From positions 372,001 to 436,000 of the forward strand of contig NZ_BMDQ01000003.1 in NCBI RefSeq assembly GCF_014635865.1: 64,000 nt of DNA, in the 5' to 3' direction. The notes below the pieces were generated by a model. The model was not told where the DNA came from. It saw only the letters and a list, made by a program, of their open reading frames with translations, and searched no databases. Source of the stretch: Winogradskyella haliclonae. GTDB lineage: Bacteria; Bacteroidota; Bacteroidia; Flavobacteriales; Flavobacteriaceae. Below are positions 9,986 to 17,086 of the stretch, one piece after another. Each line of letters opens with the position of its first letter. Position 1 is the first letter of the stretch. The position numbers were made by a program, and so were the translations under genes.

Positions 9986-10498
9986 TTATTTAGATTTAAT
10001 GAGTTTAGAATTAAAGTGTTTACTTCCAGAAATAACTTTCAGAAAATATGCACCACTTTGTATAGTGCTAAATTGTAGGTCAATTTTTTGAGCAGCTGAA
10101 AAGCGGTTAGAATATATCAACTTGCCAGAGACATCATTAAGCAAAACCATTATGTCATTTTGTATCGGACTAATAAAGTCAATGGTCAATTGTTGATTGA
10201 ATGGATTTGGATATACCTTAACGTCCAAATTATAATTTACATCTTCAACGATAGTTATATTAAATAATGGTTGTTGATAGCCTTGTCTTAAGACATAATT
10301 ACTATTTCTATGTGTGCCAATAACACTAGATTGACCTATACTTTGACTCACATTATACGTTCCTTGTGAAGTACTTATTGTTTGAGAAGAACCACTGCTA
10401 CCAATATTAGAGCTAATGATTCTATACCTTGTATTCGTTTGGGCTAAACATACTTCTGCAACGCAAAACAGAATTAATATTGGTAAAAATGCTTTCAT
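9986..10498 (-). CDS. Short secreted protein with T9SS type A sorting domain
   Basis: A 170-residue protein: signal peptide (MKAFLPILILFCVAEVCLAQ), a Ser/Gln-rich segment with SQSIGQSSVIGTHRNSNYVL and RQGYQQP, then a complete C-terminal sorting domain from about residue 95 (VKVYPNPFNQQLTIDF ... KLIKSK). The protein is little more than a short passenger attached to a secretion tag. It is the first gene of a likely four-gene leftward operon (23 bases before the fibre-like gene). A direct repeat TGTCCAC-N4-TGTCTAC lies 54 bases upstream of its ATG. The passenger type commonly stands next to fibre-like genes in this group of bacteria; its function is unknown. Confidence 0.82.
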   Translation of the reverse strand: MKAFLPILILFCVAEVCLAQTNTRYRIISSNIGSSGSSQTISTSQGTYNVSQSIGQSSVIGTHRNSNYVLRQGYQQPLFNITIVEDVNYNLDVKVYPNPFNQQLTIDFISPIQNDIMVLLNDVSGKLIYSNRFSAAQKIDLQFSTIQSGAYFLKVISGSKHFNSKLIKSK

Positions 10499-10551
10499 AA
10501 CTATTTATAAATCTAGAACTAAATCTCTATCAATTTTAATGTTTCTCTTAA

Positions 10552-10569
10552 TGTCCACCTTTTGTCTAC
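10552..10569. promoter_or_regulatory. Candidate operator S1, direct repeat with 11-bp period
   Basis: TGTCCAC at 10552-10558 and TGTCTAC at 10563-10569, one helical turn apart, 54 bases upstream of the short T9SS gene. It matches the site at 11297-11314 at all but one base over 18. The function is inferred from position and repetition. Confidence 0.5.
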
Positions 10570-10585
10570 TGAAAACCGAAAACTT

Positions 10586-11230
10586 CTAAAAATCGCAATT
10601 ACAATTGGGCAGATTGATTATAAAACCAATACCAAACTGATGCGCATTAAGTCCTAATTTTTCTTGTGTACTTCCGCTATTAGCTAAGGTTGTTTTCCCA
10701 TAATTATAGACCGCTGAAATTGCCGCATATTTTGAAACGGGATATTGCATTTCTAATCCGCCTCTAAAAAACACAATGGTATTATTAAACTCTTCATTAC
10801 CTACTAGATTAAAAACCGCATTGTTTATGGTTTGGTTTCCTCTTACCATAATCTCTGGTGATACAGATACATTAGCAAAAAAATAAAGATCTCTTAATTG
10901 AAATAACTGAATACTCATACCTGCTTTAAGTCCTAGGTAACTCACATCCCATTCAAAAAAGTTGTTTACGCTATTCTCACTACCGATTGCGCCGTAATTA
11001 TTATAAGTAGCCCCAAGAGATAAAAACAATGTTTTACTTGGATTGATACTCTGTCTGTAACCCATACCATAATAGGTTTTAGAAGTAGATAACAAATTAT
11101 CTAGTGGTTGACCCTGAGAATTTTCATAATCAAAAGAAGATATGGTCGTACCAATCTCAAAATAGAGTTGCTGACTTAGACATGTGCAACTAACCATTAA
11201 TGCTATTATAAAAAGTGTATAATTTTTCAC
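10586..11230 (-). CDS. Outer-membrane beta-barrel protein (GTG start)
   Basis: About 214 residues with the start taken at the GTG at 11228-11230, because VKNYTLFIIALMVSCTCLSQ is then a normal Sec signal peptide. The longer frame from the GTG at 11314 adds 28 residues and would begin inside the repeat TGTCCAC-N4-TGTCCAC, so it is unlikely. The mature part alternates hydrophobic and aromatic strands (LFLSLGATYNNYG, LYFFANVSVSPEI, HQFGIGFIINL) and ends in NCNCDF, consistent with a small 8-stranded outer-membrane barrel. It is transcribed leftward ahead of the secreted cluster, apparently from its own promoter, with the same repeat motif upstream as the next unit. A porin-like or anchor role is inference. 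Confidence 0.75.
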   Translation of the reverse strand: MKNYTLFIIALMVSCTCLSQQLYFEIGTTISSFDYENSQGQPLDNLLSTSKTYYGMGYRQSINPSKTLFLSLGATYNNYGAIGSENSVNNFFEWDVSYLGLKAGMSIQLFQLRDLYFFANVSVSPEIMVRGNQTINNAVFNLVGNEEFNNTIVFFRGGLEMQYPVSKYAAISAVYNYGKTTLANSGSTQEKLGLNAHQFGIGFIINLPNCNCDF

Positions 11231-11296
11231 TCCTTTCCAGTTTTGTTGAGAGCTAATGTAGTTGCGAAAATCAATTGAAAAAAGAAAAAAAAGCAA

Positions 11297-11314
11297 TGTC
11301 CACCTTTTGTCCAC
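11297..11314. promoter_or_regulatory. Candidate operator S2, direct repeat with 11-bp period
   Basis: TGTCCAC at 11297-11303 and again at 11308-11314, separated by CTTT. It lies 67 bases upstream of the GTG start of the barrel protein and matches S1 over 17 of 18 bases. It is also in the divergent region in front of the TPR-LuxR gene at 11462, so it could serve both directions. Confidence 0.5.
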
Positions 11315-11461
11315 TTATAAAAATCAGCTTAAATCAAAAAAATAATCACCTTTATTATAGGTAGACAACGATTTATATTTAATTTATAAACTTTTGAAAA
11401 TCAATTATTTAAAATAAATAAACAAATAATATTATCTTGAGTAAGATAACAAGCTAAACAC

Positions 11462-13399
11462 ATGAGAAAGTCTAAGCGTATTAATAATGTCCTCTTTTTA
11501 GAAAAAAATAGAATTGTCTACTCTGAGGTGGACAAATTTCTGGTCGTCCTAATTTTGTGCTTTTTAATGATAACTACTTCAACATTTTCACAGGATAAAA
11601 AGTATATAGATAGTATCACAAAAATTTATAATAATCTTGAAAATGACAAGTCAAAGATTAAACTTGCTCACCAATTATTTAAAATTCAAATTTATAAGGA
11701 TATAGATGTAGCTAAGAGGTATGCTGATGAGCAACTCGAGCTATCAAAAAAGATAAAATATACAAAAGGTGAAGGTACAGCCTATAGAGATTTAGCAAAA
11801 TACTACAGATATGCCTCAAAACCAGACTCCGCCAGGTATTACTTTATGGCATCTGTAAAAAACTTCACTGTTAATGGAAATAAGGAGAGGCTTTGCACTG
11901 CTTTAGACAGATACGCCACTTTTGAAGTTATAGAAGGTAATTTTGATAAGGCTATAGAAATTGTAAATCAAATGATTTCTACAGCACTAGAGCTAAAAAA
12001 CGGTAGAATACTAGTGGATGCATTACAACGAAAATCTGTTGTACTACTTGATATGGCTAACTATAGCTCTGCAATGGAAGTTGTACTAAAATCTGTGCAA
12101 ATCGCAGATACAATGAAGCCAAAATACACATTAGGCAAAGCTATTGGACTATCAGACATTGGTAGGGTAGAGATTCATAGAAACAATTATAAAGCATCTA
12201 TAGACCCAACAAAAAGAGCCTTAAAATTATTAGAAGAATTAAATAATCTTAAATGGCAAGCTATTGTACTTAATCAATTAGGAAATGCATATTGGCATTT
12301 AGAAGATTATGACAATGCATTAACTTCATACGAACAAAGTTTAAAAATTGTTACTGAACAAAACAGACAAGATTATATGGCTGTAGCCTTAGATAACATA
12401 GCTGGGATTTATTCTAAAAAAGGGCAATACAAAAAAGCACTTAGTATGGCTCAAAAGGCGCAAGCCATAACCCTAAAAATCGGAACAATTAGTAATAAGA
12501 TAAATAGTTATGGAAGCATAGCAGATATTTACTTAGAAAATAATTATCCTAAGAAATCTATATATAATTATACTAAAGGCATTCAAATTGCTGACTCAGT
12601 AAACGCAATAGATGATTTATACACTTTATATAGAGGCCGTAGTAGTGCCTATAGTAATAATGGTAATTACAAGCAAGCTTTACTAGACTACAAAATATAT
12701 AAAAAGCTATACGACAGTATTTTTAGCACTAAGTCAGAAAAGTATATAGAAGAACTTAAAACAAAATTTAATATTCAGAAAAAAGAGAGTGAAATCCTTA
12801 TTAAAGAAAAGGAAATCAGGCTATTAGAAGAGCGAAAACAAAAAGCCGAAAATCAACGCTTATTCTTTATTATCACTGCTGGTGGAATTCTACTCTTTGC
12901 TTTGTCTGTAATTTATGGATTGAGACAAAAAATGAAACGCAATAAAACTGAAAGAGAAAAACTAGATATCGATTTAGGGTTTAAAGAAAAACAATTAACC
13001 ACTCATGCGCTTCACCTTGCCCATAAAAATGAAGTGTTATTAGACTTAAAGGAGCAATTAAAATCCATAAAATCCGAGAGTAATAACTCTAGAGGATTTC
13101 AGAATATTATCAATAATATCAACCTAGATATCAATAATGATAATAACTGGGAACAGTTCAAATCTTACTTCGAAGATGTCCATAAAGACTTCAATACCAA
13201 AATAATAAAGACATATCCAGAAGTAAGTAATAACGATTTAAGGCTTATGTCGCTATTAAAAATGAATCTATCGAGTAAGGAAATAGCCAACATTCTAAAT
13301 ATCTCAGCTGAGGGCGTAAAAAAAGCAAGATATCGCCTAAGGAAAAAACTAAATCTATCTACAGAAGAATCACTTCAAGAATTGGTACTTACGATGTAA
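11462..13399 (+). CDS. TPR-sensor, one-TM, LuxR-type HTH regulator (first of tandem pair)
   Basis: A 645-residue membrane-spanning regulator. An N-terminal signal or anchor (VVLILCFLMITTSTFSQ) precedes a long periplasmic TPR superhelix (about residues 50-430). A coiled coil, one TM helix (about 465-485, LFFIITAGGILLFALSVIYG), a second coiled coil and a C-terminal LuxR-type helix-turn-helix (about 597-630, LSSKEIANILNISAEGVKKA) follow. This is a one-component design: the periplasmic TPR part senses and the cytoplasmic end binds DNA. ATG 11462 is used; a GTG at 11528 would place the signal peptide closer to the start and lies inside the inverted motif at 11515-11534. The last about 200 residues are almost identical to the next gene. 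Its targets are probably local. Confidence 0.87.
   Translation: MRKSKRINNVLFLEKNRIVYSEVDKFLVVLILCFLMITTSTFSQDKKYIDSITKIYNNLENDKSKIKLAHQLFKIQIYKDIDVAKRYADEQLELSKKIKYTKGEGTAYRDLAKYYRYASKPDSARYYFMASVKNFTVNGNKERLCTALDRYATFEVIEGNFDKAIEIVNQMISTALELKNGRILVDALQRKSVVLLDMANYSSAMEVVLKSVQIADTMKPKYTLGKAIGLSDIGRVEIHRNNYKASIDPTKRALKLLEELNNLKWQAIVLNQLGNAYWHLEDYDNALTSYEQSLKIVTEQNRQDYMAVALDNIAGIYSKKGQYKKALSMAQKAQAITLKIGTISNKINSYGSIADIYLENNYPKKSIYNYTKGIQIADSVNAIDDLYTLYRGRSSAYSNNGNYKQALLDYKIYKKLYDSIFSTKSEKYIEELKTKFNIQKKESEILIKEKEIRLLEERKQKAENQRLFFIITAGGILLFALSVIYGLRQKMKRNKTEREKLDIDLGFKEKQLTTHALHLAHKNEVLLDLKEQLKSIKSESNNSRGFQNIINNINLDINNDNNWEQFKSYFEDVHKDFNTKIIKTYPEVSNNDLRLMSLLKMNLSSKEIANILNISAEGVKKARYRLRKKLNLSTEESLQELVLTM
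11515..11534. promoter_or_regulatory. Candidate operator S3, inverted version of the TGTCYAC motif
   Basis: TGTCTAC (11515-11521) faces GTGGACA (11528-11534), an inverted pair of the half-site seen as direct repeats at S1, S2, S4 and S5. It overlaps the alternative GTG start of the first TPR-LuxR gene, where a bound regulator could block its own expression. Chance occurrence cannot be excluded. Confidence 0.3.
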
Positions 13400-13430
13400 T
13401 GCTTTTTTAAAACAATTTTCCACTCTCTAT

Positions 13431-15236
13431 ATGAATCAAAAACTAGAACATATGCCTAGAACCAAAACCATCTTTAATATGTCTACACCTCTAATAAAGT
13501 CAATCCGTTTTATAATGCTAATTGTGGTGATTGTTTCTTCAAAATTGCATAGCCAAAACGAAAAAAGAGTAGACAGTTTGCTAACTGTTTTAAAGCAACA
13601 AAAAGACACTGTAAAAATCAACACTTATACACAGTTGTTTATAGAACATATCAATGTAGATCCTGAGATAGCAAAAAAGTACTTGGATGCCGAAATGAAG
13701 CTTGCGGAAGCCATAAAAAACAAAGAATTTATAGCGCGTACAAAAATAAATTATGCTGTATACCTATTCAACAAATCAAAGTTCAAGGAATCAATTGATG
13801 TACTTGATAAATTACTAATAGAATTTGACGAATTAGATAATGATTATTATAAAACTGTAGTGCTGGTTAACAAAGGAAATGCCCTAAGAGAGCTAGGCTT
13901 TTATGAAAAAGCGCTTGAGGCGCATATAGAATCTTTGAAAATAAAAGAGGCAATTAATGCAGATAAGGAAAGTATAGCTATTAGTTATTGGAATATTGGA
14001 AACCTTCAAGACGACGTGGGCAGAACAGAGGATGCTATTGCGTATTACAAAAAATCAAAAATCCTTTTTAAAGAACTAAATTCAGAATCAGATACCATAA
14101 TACTAAATATTATGATTGCTGAAGACCTATCAAAAATCGAAAAAATACAAGATGCCATTCCGCTTTATAAAGACGCCGTTAATTTCTTTAAAAAATACAA
14201 TGCCAAGCAAGATTTGGCTAAAATCTATCAATATTTAGGTAAAAGCTATACCGAATATGATAGTCTGGATGTGTCTTTAAATTATTTCCAAAAAGCCTTA
14301 GCTATAAACAAAGATTATTCTCAAGAAGCTTATGTTGGATTAGATTTAAGGCAAATAGGTGAAATCTACATGAAAAAAAATCAACCCAATAAAGCGATAC
14401 CATATTTTAAAGAGTCTTTAGATATTTCTAATAGTCTAAGCTTAAAAGATGAAATATCTAAAAACCATGAATCCTTAGCACGAGCAAAAGCCTTCGTTAA
14501 TAATTACAAAGAAGCCTACACTCACTTAGTTAGTCACAAAACTATAAGTGAAGAGTTACTTAATGCAGAAAACATTGAACGAATGAATGAGCTTGAAGTT
14601 AAATACAAAACCGAGAAAAAAGAAAAAGACTTACTACTAAAAGAAAACGAAATTCAACTTTTAGAAGAACGCAAACAAAAAGCTGAAAATCAACGTTTAT
14701 TCTTTATAATCACAGCCTTTGGAATTCTACTTTTTGCAATATCATTTATCTACGGATTAAAACAAAAAATGAAGCGTAACAAAATAGAACGCGAAAAGTT
14801 AGACAGTGATTTAGAATTCAAAGAAAAGCAATTAACCACTCATGCACTTCACTTAGCCCACAAAAACGAAGTGTTACTAAACTTAAAGGAACAATTAAAA
14901 TCTATAAAGTCTCAGAGTAATAATTCCAGAGGATTTCAGAATATTATCAATAATATTAATCTTGATATTAATAATGATAATAATTGGGAACAGTTTAAAT
15001 CCTATTTTGAAGACGTACATAAGAACTTCAACTCCAAGATAATGAAAACTTATCCTGAGGTAAGTAATAATGACCTAAGACTTATGTCACTCTTAAAAAT
15101 GAATCTCTCAAGCAAAGAGATTGCCAACATTCTTAATATATCTACAGAAGGTGTAAAAAAAGCACGTTATAGATTGCGAAAAAAATTAAATCTATCTACC
15201 GAAGAGTCACTACAAGAATTAATTATATCTATATAA
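13431..15236 (+). CDS. TPR-sensor, one-TM, LuxR-type HTH regulator (second of tandem pair)
   Basis: A 601-residue paralogue of the preceding gene, 31 bases downstream and likely co-transcribed. Order: signal or anchor (IMLIVVIVSSKLHSQ), periplasmic TPR domain (about residues 45-385), coiled coil, TM helix (about 422-442), coiled coil, LuxR-type HTH (about 553-586). From the LLEERKQKAENQRLFFIITA segment to the end it differs from its neighbour at only about a tenth of positions, while the TPR parts are clearly diverged. So two different inputs feed one DNA-binding specificity. In-frame ATGs at 13452 and 13479 are also possible starts; 13479 gives the most compact signal peptide. No terminator is evident before the phased repeats that begin at 15257. 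Confidence 0.87.
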   Translation: MNQKLEHMPRTKTIFNMSTPLIKSIRFIMLIVVIVSSKLHSQNEKRVDSLLTVLKQQKDTVKINTYTQLFIEHINVDPEIAKKYLDAEMKLAEAIKNKEFIARTKINYAVYLFNKSKFKESIDVLDKLLIEFDELDNDYYKTVVLVNKGNALRELGFYEKALEAHIESLKIKEAINADKESIAISYWNIGNLQDDVGRTEDAIAYYKKSKILFKELNSESDTIILNIMIAEDLSKIEKIQDAIPLYKDAVNFFKKYNAKQDLAKIYQYLGKSYTEYDSLDVSLNYFQKALAINKDYSQEAYVGLDLRQIGEIYMKKNQPNKAIPYFKESLDISNSLSLKDEISKNHESLARAKAFVNNYKEAYTHLVSHKTISEELLNAENIERMNELEVKYKTEKKEKDLLLKENEIQLLEERKQKAENQRLFFIITAFGILLFAISFIYGLKQKMKRNKIEREKLDSDLEFKEKQLTTHALHLAHKNEVLLNLKEQLKSIKSQSNNSRGFQNIINNINLDINNDNNWEQFKSYFEDVHKNFNSKIMKTYPEVSNNDLRLMSLLKMNLSSKEIANILNISTEGVKKARYRLRKKLNLSTEESLQELIISI

Positions 15237-15256
15237 ATCAAGTGGTTATATCTTTT

Positions 15257-15307
15257 TGTCCACTATTTGTCCGTGGCTATAAATACTATAGTCCACTGAT
15301 TGTCCGT
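15257..15307. promoter_or_regulatory. Candidate operators S4 and S5: four half-sites on one helical face
   Basis: Half-sites TGTCCAC 15257, TGTCCGT 15268, AGTCCAC 15290 and TGTCCGT 15301 start at offsets 0, +11, +33 and +44, all multiples of 11 bp. Each pair has the same 7-4-7 layout as S1 and S2. The cluster begins 21 bases after the second TPR-LuxR gene and precedes the hairpin and microprotein region. Confidence 0.5.
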
Positions 15308-15350
15308 ACATAAAACTTTATAAATACTCTTTCACTCAATACGTTTGCCA

Positions 15351-15368
15351 AGTCATTATATAATGACT
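15351..15368. repeat. Perfect 18-bp palindrome
   Basis: AGTCATTATATAATGACT reads the same on both strands. It could be a dimeric operator or a small hairpin; it lies five bases before the long hairpin. Confidence 0.7.
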
Positions 15369-15372
15369 ACCA

Positions 15373-15434
15373 GTTTTGTGGTGTCTTGCGCTGGATATGG
15401 CTGCAGACTTCCAGTTGCAAGCCGCTACAAAAAC
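15373..15434 (+). ncRNA. Candidate structured RNA: 62-nt long-stem hairpin
   Basis: Left arm 15373-15395 pairs with right arm 15410-15434 over about 22 base pairs, with two single-base bulges (15415 and 15429), one mismatch and a 14-base loop. Three pairs are G-U when read as plus-strand RNA (15380/15426, 15382/15424, 15390/15416). On the minus strand these would be A-C mismatches, so plus-strand RNA is the better folder. It could be the 5' leader of the small ORF at 15462, a small RNA, or a mobile repeat. Confidence 0.45.
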
Positions 15435-15461
15435 TAATACTTACAATAAAATGCAAACACT

Positions 15462-15563
15462 ATGAATTCCTCTAAAAACAAATCAAAACGGGCTAAGCGT
15501 TCTAAAGAAAGATTAGCTTTTACTATTTTTTTAATTCTATCGGCTGTATTTATATTTTCTTAA
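15462..15563 (+). CDS. Possible 33-residue basic membrane microprotein
   Basis: ATG at 15462, stop TAA at 15561-15563. The first 17 residues are strongly basic (MNSSKNKSKRAKRSKER) and the rest is one hydrophobic segment (LAFTIFLILSAVFIFS), so it would insert as a single short helix. It follows the long hairpin by 27 bases. An A-rich upstream stretch (ACAATAAA) fits Bacteroidota initiation. It is too short to prove by sequence alone; similar basic-plus-helix peptides include small membrane toxins and small regulatory proteins. Confidence 0.4.
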   Translation: MNSSKNKSKRAKRSKERLAFTIFLILSAVFIFS

Positions 15564-15591
15564 ACGCTAGCCAATAAACACAAACAAAACT

Positions 15592-15669
15592 ATGGGACTA
15601 CTACTTCTATATAAAATCTTCTGCTGGGTAATGAAGGGAAAAAGAAAGCCTGCGCTTTTTAAAGAATAA
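15592..15669 (+). CDS. Possible 25-residue membrane microprotein
   Basis: ATG at 15592, stop at 15667-15669, 28 bases after the previous small frame. A hydrophobic N-terminus (MGLLLLYKIFCWVM) is followed by a basic tail (KGKRKPALFKE), the mirror image of its neighbour. A preceding ACAAAACT stretch is a plausible initiation context. It overlaps the 3' end of rimO on the other strand by 11 bases. It may be real or chance. Confidence 0.3.
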   Translation: MGLLLLYKIFCWVMKGKRKPALFKE

Positions 15670-16963
15670 CCTCTCCATATAAATCAAAGTCTTCAGCTTC
15701 TATGACTTTAACAGTCGCAAACTCTCCAGTTTTAAGATAAGTTGTAGTGGCGTCTATCAACACTTCGTTATCCACATCTGGGGAATCAAATTCGGTACGG
15801 CCAACAAAGTAATTACCTTCTTTACGATCAATAACTACTTTAAACTCCTGCCCTATTTTTTGCTGATTGAGTTCCCATGAGATTTGAGATTGTATCTCCA
15901 TGATCTGATTGGCTCTATCAATTTTAACGTCCTCAGGCACATCATCTTCAAGATTATAAGCATGTGTATTCTCTTCATGAGAATAGGTAAAGCAACCTAA
16001 GCGTTCAAAACGCATGTCTTTAACCCATTGCTTTAAGGTCTGAAAATCGTCTTCGGTTTCGCCTGGATAACCAACAATTAAGGTAGTTCTTATAGTCATT
16101 TCAGGCACTTTAGCCCTAAACGTCTTAAGTAACTTTGTCGTTTTTTCTTTAGTGGTGCCACGACGCATACTTTTTAAAATAGAATCTGAGATATGTTGCA
16201 ACGGAATGTCTAAATAGTTACAAATTTTTGGCTCGCGCTTCATAATATCTAAGACATCCATCGGAAAACCAGTTGGAAACGCATAATGCAAACGAATCCA
16301 CTCAATACCTTCAACTTTTACTAAGTTTTCTAAAAGTTCAGCAAGATTTCTCTTTTTATATAAATCTAAACCGTAATAGGTTAAGTCTTGTGCTATCAGA
16401 ATTAATTCTTTAACACCATTAGCAGCTAATTTTTCAGCTTCTGTGACCAAATCTTCAATTGGAGTACTTTTGTGTTTTCCTCTCATCAACGGAATAGCAC
16501 AGAAACTACAAGGGCGATCACAACCTTCAGCAATCTTTAAATACGCATAGTTTTTAGGCGTTGTAGTTAAACGTTCACCAATTAATTCATGCTTATAATC
16601 TGCACCAAGGGCTTTTAATAAACCCGGAAGTTCAGTCGTCCCAAAATACTGATCTACATTTGGGATTTCCTTTTCTAAATCAGGCTTATAACGCTCGCTT
16701 AAACATCCTGTAACAAAAACTTTATCAACTTCGCCGTCTTCCTTCTTTTGCATGTAGTGCAAAATCGTATTTACACTTTCCTCTTTGGCATTATTAATAA
16801 AACCACAGGTATTAATTACAACGACATTACCTTCCTGCTCATGTACCACATCTTTACCACTAGCCTTTAATTGCCCCATCAATACCTCACTGTCGTAAAC
16901 ATTTTTACTACAACCTAATGTTACCACATTGATTCTGTTCTTCTTAAGAGTTTTTGTGCGCAT
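15659..16963 (-). CDS. rimO: Ribosomal protein S12 methylthiotransferase RimO
   Basis: A 434-residue radical-SAM enzyme that methylthiolates the conserved Asp of ribosomal protein S12. The N-terminal MTTase domain carries cluster cysteines (LGCSKN, NTCGF, TGCLSERY). The radical SAM domain has CDRPCSFC, and a TRAM domain ends the protein (from about residue 370). The pattern LGCSKNVYDSEVL is RimO rather than MiaB. I take ATG 16963; the frame extends seven codons upstream to a TTG at 16984, but that TTG is part of the -7 promoter element TATCTTTG, so it cannot be translated from this promoter. Transcribed leftward as a single gene. Confidence 0.96.
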   Translation of the reverse strand: MRTKTLKKNRINVVTLGCSKNVYDSEVLMGQLKASGKDVVHEQEGNVVVINTCGFINNAKEESVNTILHYMQKKEDGEVDKVFVTGCLSERYKPDLEKEIPNVDQYFGTTELPGLLKALGADYKHELIGERLTTTPKNYAYLKIAEGCDRPCSFCAIPLMRGKHKSTPIEDLVTEAEKLAANGVKELILIAQDLTYYGLDLYKKRNLAELLENLVKVEGIEWIRLHYAFPTGFPMDVLDIMKREPKICNYLDIPLQHISDSILKSMRRGTTKEKTTKLLKTFRAKVPEMTIRTTLIVGYPGETEDDFQTLKQWVKDMRFERLGCFTYSHEENTHAYNLEDDVPEDVKIDRANQIMEIQSQISWELNQQKIGQEFKVVIDRKEGNYFVGRTEFDSPDVDNEVLIDATTTYLKTGEFATVKVIEAEDFDLYGEVIL

Positions 16964-16981
16964 AGTCTTTAAATCAGCATG

Positions 16982-16989
16982 CAAAGATA
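16982..16989 (-). promoter_or_regulatory. Bacteroidota -7 promoter element for rimO
   Basis: TATCTTTG on the minus strand, 19 bases upstream of the ATG at 16963; it matches TAnnTTTG. The -33 element is weak. Confidence 0.55.
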
Positions 16990-17086
16990 CATAATGATTT
17001 AGGATATTCGACTAATGAATTTAGTGTTCCTATTTTAAACTTTACATGGATTTATTAGTCTTATATAAAAAACCAAATCAAAAACC

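Larger units (their letters stand above)
15237..15461. other. Intergenic region with phased repeats, a palindrome and a long hairpin
   Basis: No standard gene. It contains two direct-repeat pairs (15257-15307), a perfect 18-bp palindrome (15351-15368) and a 62-base hairpin (15373-15434) that is more GC-rich than its surroundings. The region leads to two very short open frames at 15462 and 15592. Confidence 0.7.

Noticed and set aside
15373..15434. Integron attC site
   Set aside because: The arms fold in an attC-like way, but the ends lack the GTTRRRY and RYYYAAC boxes and no integrase or cassette array is present.
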